A stretch of DNA of 6,962 nt from an uncultured Clostridia bacterium (GCA_938014915.1 CALLQQ010000073.1:1-6962); one strand, 5' to 3'; positions 1-5,950 are shown, counted from the first letter of the stretch. The notes: generated by a model not told the origin, from the letters alone. Program-made: numbers and translations.

Positions 1-15
1 AGGTTGTGCCTATCT

Positions 16-56
16 CTCTTCTCCCTCCTAGGTTTAGGAGGGGGAAGAGTTTTTTT
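16..56 (+). terminator. Rho-independent terminator for a plus-strand unit left of the window
   Basis: Arms at 16-30 and 35-49 form a 15-bp stem with one G-T wobble and a 4-base loop (GGTT). The stem is followed on the plus strand by seven T residues at 50-56. On the minus strand the hairpin is preceded by A residues and followed by no T-tract, so it favours terminating plus-strand transcription entering from the left. It overlaps the cas3 stop codon, so the two units would converge here. Confidence 0.62.
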
Positions 57-2211
57 AACGAAAAAAGCCTACACCTATTTGCAAATCTATATTAATACCT
101 GTTTCATTGTTGTAGGAATTCTCATCCGCCAAAACTGCAAATTCATTCGCCACCAGTTTTAACCTACCCGATTCAAGTAAATTGTTATATTCCTTTTTAT
201 ATACATTTACCGTATATGGTTGTAAAGACCGCAGGGTCTTAGAGTGGAATTCTTCTACGCGGAGTTTCTCAATTAACTTTTTAGCTTTCTCATTATACTG
301 AATTATAATGGGATAGGTATTGTCATCGATTATCTTGAATTCATCGGCTATTTGCTTGAATTCAAAATCTAATTTGTCTCCGTGCTCTTCAATCTTGTTA
401 TAAATTTTTTTAGTATCAAGCCCTTTATTGCTCAAGTTATATTGCACCTCTTCGAAATAAGCTAGAATAGCATCTAAAGATGCAACATCATCAAATCTTC
501 TCATGATACCTTTAGTAATATCTGAGAAGCTTGTTGATAATTTTACCTCGGATTCAAAAACATGAACCTCACCCAAAATGCTCCTACCTTCATCATCTTT
601 TAACTTTCCCTCTCGATTACATCTTCCAGCTGATTGTATTATAGAATCAAGCCCCGCCATCGCCCTATATACAATGGGAAAATCGATATCTACGCCCGCC
701 TCAATAAGCGAAGTGGATATAACTTTACAAGGAAGATTTTTATCTAATCTGTCTTTTATCTCGGCTATAGTTTCCCTCCTGTTTAGAGGACACATATATG
801 TAGACAGGTGGAAAACATCATCGCCATCCAGACAAGAATATAAATCGAATGCATGTTTGCGTGTGTCCACAATGCATAGAACCTGTCTGTGCTCATTGAT
901 TTCCTTTACTAAACTATCATCATCCATTGGTCCTCTTTTTATAATTGAAGTGCGTTTAAAGAAGTTGTAGAGTTCCTTAGTATCATTACATATCTCTTTA
1001 ACTTCCATTCCTTCCGGGAATAAATTATCTAGGGCAGGCTGTGTAGCTGTGCAAAGTACTGCTGAACAATTATAGTTAGTTACCAATTCGGATATTGCCT
1101 TAACGCATGGTATGAGGAAGTTTAAGGGCAACATCTGCGCTTCATCGAAAATAATGACGCTATTGACTATATTGTGTAGTTTTCTGCATCTGGACGATTT
1201 GTTTGCATATAAAGATTCGAAAAATTGTACGTTTGTGGTTACTATTATTGGGATATCCCAATTCTCGGAGGATAATTTTAACTTTTTATATTTTTCTGTT
1301 TCGTTATCATCAAAATCAAAATTAGAATGATGTTCTAGAACAACATCATCTCCGAATACTTTCCTGAATTCTTCTGCATTCTGCTCAATAATACTCGTGT
1401 ATGGAATAACATATATTATCCTATCCATTTTATTTTCTTTCGCATGATTCAAGGCAAAAGCCATAGATGAAAAAGTTTTTCCCCCGCCAGTTGGCACCGT
1501 TAATGAGAATAGGCCTCTTTCATATTTAGCTTTATCGATGCACGAATTCAGTATTTCATTTCTTTTAGTATTAATCGGATTAGTCGGATTACCAAAGCTA
1601 GAAATCTTTTTATTCAGTTCCTCTAGTAGGTCTTTCAGTTGTACGTTATGCCCCCTTTCTATTTTATTATCACTCATGAATGCTTCCGTATTAAGAAAAT
1701 CAGCATCTACGAGGCATGAATAAAGCATTCTAGTATAGAAAGATATTGCAAATCCAATTCCATTCGTCGGTTTAATTTTCAGCTGGGAATTCTTTAGTTG
1801 ATCTAACTCTGTAAGTTCGTTTTTATAACCATCGTATGAATGTATATTGTCGTTATGGAGTTTGCCACGTAACGTACCTGTAATGCTGGTATCACTTAAA
1901 GATCCCCAATCAGGTAGTCCGCCATGATGCCCACCAATGCAATATGCTATTATCTTCCCCATTGCATCAAACCTTTTTACTGCCTCCTGAGCGCCGGCGG
2001 TAGAGTGATCCACCCGTATATTACTGCCTTTGATCCTTTCTTGAAATGCATGAGAATACTTGCCTAAATCGTGCAGCAAGCCAGCAATATATGCATTCTC
2101 TCCAGCGTCAAATTTATCCGCAAAGATCCTCGCTATTTTCGCCGTTTCCTCAAGATGCTCTTTAAGCAAATGTGTTTCTTCGCTGTTTTCTTTTTTGTGT
2201 GCTATAAACAT
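55..2211 (-). CDS. cas3: CRISPR-associated nuclease/helicase Cas3 (type I, probably I-C)
   Basis: Cas3 is the effector of type I CRISPR interference. It is recruited by target-bound Cascade, unwinds the DNA 3' to 5' using ATP, and degrades single strands with its HD nuclease. The 718-residue protein is complete. The HD domain (about 1-200) shows His19, the HD pair His47-Asp48 in LLHDLGK, His69 in DHSTAGA, His95-His96 and Asp169. The helicase shows Walker A PTGGGKT (240-246), the DEAQ box (356-359), CTATQPA (387-393), motif V around STSLIEAGVDID (499-510) and motif VI QSAGRCNREG (526-535). A C-terminal domain follows to residue 718. The ATG at 2211 has a strong Shine-Dalgarno, AAGGAAGG, 8 bases upstream. 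The length, the HD style and a position apparently first in its unit suggest I-C, where cas5 normally follows, but no cas5 start is visible in the remaining 54 bases. There is no frameshift and no missing catalytic residue. Subtype assignment is inference. Confidence 0.95.
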   Translation of the reverse strand: MFIAHKKENSEETHLLKEHLEETAKIARIFADKFDAGENAYIAGLLHDLGKYSHAFQERIKGSNIRVDHSTAGAQEAVKRFDAMGKIIAYCIGGHHGGLPDWGSLSDTSITGTLRGKLHNDNIHSYDGYKNELTELDQLKNSQLKIKPTNGIGFAISFYTRMLYSCLVDADFLNTEAFMSDNKIERGHNVQLKDLLEELNKKISSFGNPTNPINTKRNEILNSCIDKAKYERGLFSLTVPTGGGKTFSSMAFALNHAKENKMDRIIYVIPYTSIIEQNAEEFRKVFGDDVVLEHHSNFDFDDNETEKYKKLKLSSENWDIPIIVTTNVQFFESLYANKSSRCRKLHNIVNSVIIFDEAQMLPLNFLIPCVKAISELVTNYNCSAVLCTATQPALDNLFPEGMEVKEICNDTKELYNFFKRTSIIKRGPMDDDSLVKEINEHRQVLCIVDTRKHAFDLYSCLDGDDVFHLSTYMCPLNRRETIAEIKDRLDKNLPCKVISTSLIEAGVDIDFPIVYRAMAGLDSIIQSAGRCNREGKLKDDEGRSILGEVHVFESEVKLSTSFSDITKGIMRRFDDVASLDAILAYFEEVQYNLSNKGLDTKKIYNKIEEHGDKLDFEFKQIADEFKIIDDNTYPIIIQYNEKAKKLIEKLRVEEFHSKTLRSLQPYTVNVYKKEYNNLLESGRLKLVANEFAVLADENSYNNETGINIDLQIGVGFFR

Positions 2212-2288
2212 AGTTCATACCTTCCTTTTCTTTTAAATTACTTTCATTCGATACGTCATATTGTGCATTTTATTAAATTCTTCCAATA

Positions 2289-2303
2289 TTATAATCATTA
2301 TAA
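2289..2303. promoter_or_regulatory. Perfect Per box (Fur-family operator) at the cas3 promoter
   Basis: The bases are TTATAAT, C, ATTATAA: a perfect 7-1-7 inverted repeat that matches all 14 defined positions of the Bacillus PerR consensus TTATAATnATTATAA. It covers the minus-strand -10 element (2297-2302) of the predicted cas3 promoter, where a bound regulator would block RNA polymerase. A PerR-like gene lies about 3 kb away in the same window. The match is seen directly. Binding is inferred, and an AT-rich palindrome built from two TATAAT copies could in principle arise from promoter duplication. Confidence 0.55.
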
Positions 2304-2329
2304 CATAATATGAATGCAAAAAGTGTCAA
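2297..2329 (-). promoter_or_regulatory. Predicted cas3 promoter (extended -10)
   Basis: Read on the minus strand, an extended -10 element TGTTATAAT runs from 2305 to 2297. A consensus -35 hexamer TTGACA lies at 2329-2324, but it is 21 bases from TATAAT, which is too long. With a normal 16-base spacing that -35 would pair with the weaker TATGTT at 2307-2302. Either way transcription would start near 2290, giving cas3 a 5' leader of roughly 80 bases. The -10 region overlaps the Per box. Confidence 0.5.
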
Positions 2330-2588
2330 CCTGCGGTATTATTTATATTTATCGGCAAATTTATGTTGAATCTAGTCATTTTCCTTGAACAAAGTATAAT
2401 ATATAGCGCATTGAGGTATCCTATTAGTGAATTATTTCAGTTATATGTGTCAATCCACCTTTCAATAAATTCGTTTTCATCATTCGATTTGGCGGCAATT
2501 AGTATGAGGGTAAATGTAACTGGCTGAAGTGATTGTCTCATTCAGGCAGTTTTTTTGTAGAATTTTTATATATTAAGTCGTTTTACTA
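2330..2588. other. Intergenic stretch with no assigned gene; weak ORFs and candidate small RNA
   Basis: No recognisable gene is found here. On the plus strand an open frame of 54 codons (ATG 2363, stop 2525-2527) runs into a terminator at 2518-2556, but it lacks a Shine-Dalgarno. A TATAAT at 2395-2400 with no good -35 could start a transcript of about 150 bases ending at that terminator. On the minus strand a 34-codon frame (2541 to 2437) encodes a protein-like tail, FIERWIDTYN then stop, also without a ribosome binding site. These may be a small RNA, a decayed gene end or chance. Nothing in the sequence decides between them. Confidence 0.25.
2518..2556 (+). terminator. Orphan Rho-independent terminator
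   Basis: Arms AACTGGCTGAA (2518-2528) and TTCAGGCAGTT (2541-2551) pair at 10 of 11 positions, with one G-G mismatch and a 12-base loop. A run of seven T residues covers 2550-2556. It faces the plus strand, but no convincing plus-strand gene lies between it and the left edge of the window. It may end a small RNA or a remnant transcript, or insulate the downstream operon from read-through. Confidence 0.55.
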
Positions 2589-2616
2589 TTGATAATTAAG
2601 AGCTTTATGGTATACT
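2589..2616 (+). promoter_or_regulatory. Predicted promoter of the DUF454-membrane protein-katA-perR operon
   Basis: TTGATA (2589-2594) and TATACT (2611-2616) are separated by 16 bases, with a TGG extension directly before the -10. Transcription would start near 2623, about 40 bases before the first gene. An 11-base inverted repeat, TACTA-T-TAGTA (2613-2623), overlaps the -10 and the likely start site and could be an operator. It does not match a Per box. Confidence 0.6.
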
Positions 2617-2662
2617 ATTAGTAATAAGTCTTAATAAGCAAGTTGTAAAAGGTAGTGATAAG

Positions 2663-3046
2663 TTGCGTTTTAAGAAGATTTTAATGCCTAGTATCGGCTT
2701 TGTTTTTCTTGGATTAGGAGCCATTGGCGTTGTTTTGCCGATTTGGCCGACGACTCCTTTCTTTCGAGTTTCTGTTGCGTGTCGTTCTTCGTCCCCCCGT
2801 ATAAAGGCAAAGATTATGAAAATTCCATTCTTCAACGAACATATAGAGAATTATAATACTAGAAAAGGTCTATCGTTAAAAACAATTCTGATTAGCTTGA
2901 TTTGGTTATGGGGAATGTTGATTATATCTATGGTTCTAATGCGAGCATTATGGGCATTCATTCTTTTATCCGTTATCGGATCGGCAGTGACAACTCATAT
3001 TCTTTTTGTTTCAAGGCCGAAAAACAAAGGGGTGAAAAAAGAATGA
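2663..3046 (+). CDS. DUF454 (YbaN-family) small inner-membrane protein
   Basis: This 127-residue protein has the DUF454 signature: a first membrane segment (about 7-27) containing GLGAIGVVLPIWPTTPFF (residues 17-34), then a short polar stretch with RSSSPRIKAKI (41-51) and IENYNTRKGLSLK (61-73), then two more membrane segments (about 73-93 and 95-115) and a basic tail ending KNKGVKKE. The family is widespread (E. coli YbaN is a member), and I know of no established biochemical role. The start is TTG at 2663, with AAAAGG about 10 bases upstream; the next in-frame ATG (2684) would cut into the first membrane segment. Its stop overlaps the next start as ATGA, so the two genes are translationally coupled. 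It is the first gene of the apparent catalase operon. The family assignment is fairly sure; any function in oxidative stress is inference from position. Confidence 0.86.
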   Translation: MRFKKILMPSIGFVFLGLGAIGVVLPIWPTTPFFRVSVACRSSSPRIKAKIMKIPFFNEHIENYNTRKGLSLKTILISLIWLWGMLIISMVLMRALWAFILLSVIGSAVTTHILFVSRPKNKGVKKE

Positions 3047-3696
3047 AACGTAATTTTAGAGTTTTAGAGGCCGTATTTGATTTTCTTTATTTAGGTATTG
3101 CAATGATAATCGGCCTCATACTTATAATAAGTTCTGCAAACAATTCTGCACGAATGATTGCAGGCATCGCTGCATTAACATTAACTTTCGGTGATTCGTT
3201 TCATTTAATCCCACGGATAATACATATTACTAAACCAAATAAGTCGGATCGCATTCAATATTTTCTTGGTCGAGGAAAGCAAATTACCTCTATTACCATG
3301 ACTTTTTTCTATTTGCTTCTATGGTGGATTGGAACAATAGTTTTACCAGCTGATAATATTGGATACATATCGTATATTATTTATACTCACGTTATTTTAC
3401 GAATCGCGCTATGCCTAATGCCGCAGAACAAATGGACTCAAAAAGATGCGGATAATCTGTGGGGGATTTGGCGCAACATCCCATTCCTAATTCTAGGGCT
3501 CGTTGTTGCTGCACTCTTTTTCATTTATAGAAATGCTTTCCCCCAGATTCGGCTAATGTGGTTAGCAATTCTAATGAGTTTCGCATTCTATTTGCCTGTT
3601 GTGATTTGGGCGGGAAAAATGCCTAAAGTCGGGATGCTCATGTTACCGAAATCCTGTACATATATTTGGATACTCATAATGTTTCTATCGCTGTAA
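3043..3696 (+). CDS. Multi-pass membrane protein of unknown function
   Basis: I cannot name a characterised family for this 217-residue protein. About six or seven hydrophobic segments are visible: roughly 13-30, 36-55, 82-101, 107-126, 145-162, 169-190 and a short final one at 205-217. Conserved-looking motifs include LTFGDSFHLIPRI (47-59) and MLMLPKSCTYIW (198-209). No signal peptide cleavage site or catalytic motif is obvious. The ATG at 3043 was chosen because it forms an ATGA overlap with the DUF454 stop and has AAAGGGGTG about 8 bases before it. The frame is open back to an ATG at 2902, but that extension would lie wholly inside the DUF454 gene and has no ribosome binding site. katA follows after 44 bases with no terminator between them, so it probably shares the operon transcript. 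A transporter-like or membrane scaffold role is possible but unsupported. Confidence 0.82.
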   Translation: MKRNFRVLEAVFDFLYLGIAMIIGLILIISSANNSARMIAGIAALTLTFGDSFHLIPRIIHITKPNKSDRIQYFLGRGKQITSITMTFFYLLLWWIGTIVLPADNIGYISYIIYTHVILRIALCLMPQNKWTQKDADNLWGIWRNIPFLILGLVVAALFFIYRNAFPQIRLMWLAILMSFAFYLPVVIWAGKMPKVGMLMLPKSCTYIWILIMFLSL

Positions 3697-3714
3697 TTAT
3701 CCTCGTGATATTAC
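3693..3714. promoter_or_regulatory. Imperfect inverted repeat before katA
   Basis: In the 44-base gap before katA, GTAAT (3693-3697) is mirrored by ATTAC (3710-3714), with a 12-base mostly unpaired centre. It overlaps the stop codon of the preceding gene and ends about 26 bases before the katA start. It could be an operator or an mRNA structure. It is not a Per box, and five-base arms are short, so chance is a real possibility. Confidence 0.22.
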
Positions 3715-3740
3715 ATAAAATTTAAAAGGAAGGTGTTATT

Positions 3741-5255
3741 ATGAAGAAACTTGAAAAGCTCACGAATGAAGTCGGCGCACCAGTCGCCGATAACGAAAAT
3801 GCAATTACTGCTGGTCCGCGTGGTCCTGTTGTAATGCAAGATGTATGGTTAATGGAGAAGATGGCACATTTTAACCGAGAGGTCATCCCTGAGCGCCGCA
3901 TGCACGCAAAAGGTTGGGGCGCATATGGTCATCTAACCGTGACACATGATATTTCACAATATACTAAAGCGAAAGTGTTGCAACCGGGAGCAAAGACAGA
4001 TTTGTTTATTCGCTTCTCTACTGTTGCTGGAGAACGTGGTGCAGCTGATTGCGAAAGAGATATTCGTGGTACTGCCGTGAAGTTCTATACCGAAGAAGGG
4101 AATTGGGATATGGTCGGGAATAATACCCCAACATTCTTCATCAGAGATGTACATAATTTCGCCGACTTAAACCGTGCAGTAAAGAGAGATCCACGAACTG
4201 GGCGCCGTTCTGCTCAAAATAACTGGGACTTCTGGACATTGCTGCCCGAATGTTTCCATCAAGTAACTATCGTAATGAGCGATCGTGGAATACCGGCATC
4301 GTTCCGTAATATGCACTTTTTCGGCGAACATACCTACTCATTCTATAATGATAAAAATGAGCGAGTATGGTGTAAATTCCACTTCAGAACTCAACAAGGC
4401 ATTAAGAACCTCTCAAATGAGGAAGCAGCCAAAATCAACGGCATGGATAGAGAATATCATGGTAAAGATCTGTACGATGCTATCGAACGTGGCGACTTCC
4501 CTAAATGGACTATGTATGTTCAAATTATGACTGAGGAACAGGCAAAGAATCACTATGAAAACCCATTCGATATTACAAAGATTTGGAGAAAGTCAGAATA
4601 CCCGCTCATTGAAGTTGGTACATTAGAACTTAACCGTAATCCAGAAAACTACTTTGCGGAAGTTGAGCAAGCGGCATTCACACCGGCGCATGTTGTTCCT
4701 GGAATTGGATTTAGCCCGGATCGCTTTTTGCAGGGTAGACTGTTCTCTTATGGAGATGCTCAAAGGTATCGCCTAGGTGTTAACCATAATCAAATTCCTG
4801 TTAATCGTGCTAAAGTTGAAGTCACTGATTATCATCGTGATGGCGCAATGAGAGTGGATGGAAATTATGGCGGAGCGCCAGCATACACCCCGAATAGCCA
4901 AGGATTATGGACGGCACAACCTGAGGTTATGGAGCCTCCCCTAGATTTAGAAGGTGCAATGTATCGCTATGACCCTAAGGACGATCCGACTGACGATTGC
5001 TTCCGTGCTGGTGGGGACTTATGGCGTGTAATGACGGAAGATAAGAGGCAAATTCTAATTGAGAATACAGTCCAAGACATGGCGCCTGTAACGAAGAATA
5101 TCAAATACCGTCATGCCGCACATTGCTATTTGGCAGATCCTGAATACGGCGAACGATTCGCTTTAGCAGCCGATTTAGATTTTGATAAAGTTAAGGAATT
5201 AGCGAAACTAGACCATAATGAGCTAGTTCAGGCAACATTGCAGGATATGGACTAG
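3741..5255 (+). CDS. katA: Monofunctional haem catalase KatA (small-subunit, clade 3-like)
   Basis: Catalase disproportionates hydrogen peroxide to water and oxygen in the cytoplasm, normally as a haem b homotetramer. The 504 residues match the usual length of small-subunit catalases. The distal active site is complete: His55 in RRMHAKGWGAYG, Ser93 in RFSTVAGERGAAD, Asn127 in DMVGNNTPTFFIRD and nearby Phe133. The proximal haem ligand is Tyr337 in RLFSYGDAQRYRLG, with Arg333 before it. His197 in FFGEHTYSF falls where NADPH-binding catalases have a contact residue. Position 341 is Gln where relatives usually have His (DAHRYR), a minor oddity. The ATG has AGGAAGGTG directly upstream. The following Fur-family gene starts only 25 bases after the stop, with no terminator, so the pair is co-transcribed. 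Catalase is patchily distributed in anaerobic Firmicutes, and katA appears somewhat less AT-rich than its neighbours, so acquisition by transfer is possible but unproven. Confidence 0.97.
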   Translation: MKKLEKLTNEVGAPVADNENAITAGPRGPVVMQDVWLMEKMAHFNREVIPERRMHAKGWGAYGHLTVTHDISQYTKAKVLQPGAKTDLFIRFSTVAGERGAADCERDIRGTAVKFYTEEGNWDMVGNNTPTFFIRDVHNFADLNRAVKRDPRTGRRSAQNNWDFWTLLPECFHQVTIVMSDRGIPASFRNMHFFGEHTYSFYNDKNERVWCKFHFRTQQGIKNLSNEEAAKINGMDREYHGKDLYDAIERGDFPKWTMYVQIMTEEQAKNHYENPFDITKIWRKSEYPLIEVGTLELNRNPENYFAEVEQAAFTPAHVVPGIGFSPDRFLQGRLFSYGDAQRYRLGVNHNQIPVNRAKVEVTDYHRDGAMRVDGNYGGAPAYTPNSQGLWTAQPEVMEPPLDLEGAMYRYDPKDDPTDDCFRAGGDLWRVMTEDKRQILIENTVQDMAPVTKNIKYRHAAHCYLADPEYGERFALAADLDFDKVKELAKLDHNELVQATLQDMD

Positions 5256-5280
5256 ATTCATATGAAGGACGTGTTGTATT

Positions 5281-5676
5281 ATGAAAAAGCAGCGCAAAAC
5301 TAAACAGCGGCAATTAATTTTAGATGCTGTGCGGGCACACTGCGACCACCCCAGCGCCGATGAGATATATCTTGATGTTCGGGCAATTGATAGCAAAATC
5401 AGCCGTGGCACGGTATATCGCAATTTGAATATACTGGTGAAGCAGGGGAAAATACATCATGTGAAACTCCCTCACAAGGATCGGTACGAATCGAACAACA
5501 GCCTTCACTATCATTTTGTATGTTCAGTATGCGGATTGATTGCTGATTCGCCCCTCCCCTACTTTGAAGAACTAGATGAAAAAATAGCTAAGGAGAGCGG
5601 ATTCATCATCAATAGGCACCGTATAATATTTGATGGTGTTTGTACCGATTGCCAATGCAAAGAGTCTGAAACTTAA
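5281..5676 (+). CDS. perR: Fur-family metalloregulator, PerR-like peroxide sensor
   Basis: Fur-family dimers bind AT-rich 7-1-7 operators when metal-loaded; PerR members release DNA when peroxide oxidises iron-ligating histidines. The 131-residue protein has an N-terminal winged helix (HPSADEIY at 23-30, recognition helix near SRGTVYRNLNIL at 41-52) and a C-terminal dimerisation domain. Structural zinc cysteines are Cys81 and Cys84 (CSVC) and Cys121 and Cys124 (CTDC). Aligned by eye to B. subtilis PerR, the regulatory ligands are His23 (H37), Glu70 (D85), His76 (H91), His78 (H93) and Asp89 (D104). Asp at the D104 position favours PerR over Fur, while Glu at the D85 position is Fur-like. The ATG has a GAAGGA ribosome binding site slightly far upstream (about 11 bases). 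Its place directly behind katA supports a peroxide role. A Fur or Zur identity is less likely but not excluded. Confidence 0.92.
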   Translation: MKKQRKTKQRQLILDAVRAHCDHPSADEIYLDVRAIDSKISRGTVYRNLNILVKQGKIHHVKLPHKDRYESNNSLHYHFVCSVCGLIADSPLPYFEELDEKIAKESGFIINRHRIIFDGVCTDCQCKESET

Positions 5677-5685
5677 ATGTTTAAC

Positions 5686-5722
5686 AAAATCAGCCTATCT
5701 ATTATGGATAGGCTGATTTTTT
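5686..5722 (+). terminator. Rho-independent terminator of the catalase operon
   Basis: Arms AAAATCAGCCTATC (5686-5699) and GATAGGCTGATTTT (5707-5720) pair perfectly over 14 bp around a 7-base loop, and T residues run from 5717 to 5722. It begins 9 bases after the perR stop. The A residues on the left arm would also give a U-tract on the minus strand, so it could act in both directions. Confidence 0.87.
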
Positions 5723-5889
5723 GATTTATCTTCTTTGATAAATTCGCTATGACTATTTAGAATCTTTACCATATATATTGAATATCATAGATTGTGGTGT
5801 AACTATAACTTGTGGTATTGTCAGCATTATTTTATTTGTAATATTTAATTTGATAATGTGACAAGTTCCTGCTTTTTAAAACATTTATA
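5723..5889. other. AT-rich intergenic stretch with no gene
   Basis: No ORF or RNA gene is supported here. A second small hairpin (ATTTATC at 5724-5730 with GATAAAT at 5737-5743) directly follows the operon terminator and may reinforce it. TTGTGGT occurs twice (5792-5798 and 5810-5816), with an 18-base period and a short palindromic AACTATAACTT between, which could be a protein-binding site. Otherwise I see nothing. Confidence 0.3.
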
Positions 5890-5918
5890 TTGCTATACGT
5901 AACAAAAAGTGTTATAAT
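5890..5918 (+). promoter_or_regulatory. Predicted promoter of the nfeD-SPFH operon
   Basis: TTGCTA (5890-5895) and TATAAT (5913-5918) are separated by 17 bases, and TGT directly before the -10 makes it an extended -10. The same nine bases, TGTTATAAT, form the predicted cas3 -10. Transcription would start near 5925, leaving a leader of about 73 bases before the GTG start. Confidence 0.63.
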
Positions 5919-5950
5919 ATTATTAAAGCAATTTAGGTATGATTGTATAG

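Noticed and set aside
578..970. Plus-strand open frame of 130 codons inside cas3
   Set aside because: It is antisense to the conserved helicase motifs of Cas3, has no ribosome binding site and encodes a composition typical of a shadow frame. The same applies to frames at 1112-1330, 1538-1723 and 2071-2313.
55..2211. Broken or inactive cas3
   Set aside because: The frame is continuous and the HD residues, Walker A, DEAQ, and motifs III, V and VI are all present.
2324..2329. Consensus TTGACA taken with TATAAT at 2297-2302 as a standard promoter
   Set aside because: The spacer is 21 bases, too long for a normal sigma-70 type promoter; I rely on the extended -10 and leave the -35 uncertain.
2447..2464. 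GTGGATTGA on the minus strand resembles the 3' end of type I-C CRISPR repeats
   Set aside because: Only about nine bases match, there is a single copy, and no spacer-sized periodicity is present, so it is not a CRISPR repeat on this evidence.
2902..3042. Upstream extension of the multi-pass membrane protein to an ATG at 2902
   Set aside because: It lies entirely within the DUF454 coding region, has no ribosome binding site and is not hydrophobic in the manner of the rest; the ATGA overlap start at 3043 has a good Shine-Dalgarno.
3741..5255. Bifunctional catalase-peroxidase (KatG) or manganese catalase
   Set aside because: The 504-residue length, Tyr337 haem ligand and His55/Asn127 distal pair are those of monofunctional haem catalases.
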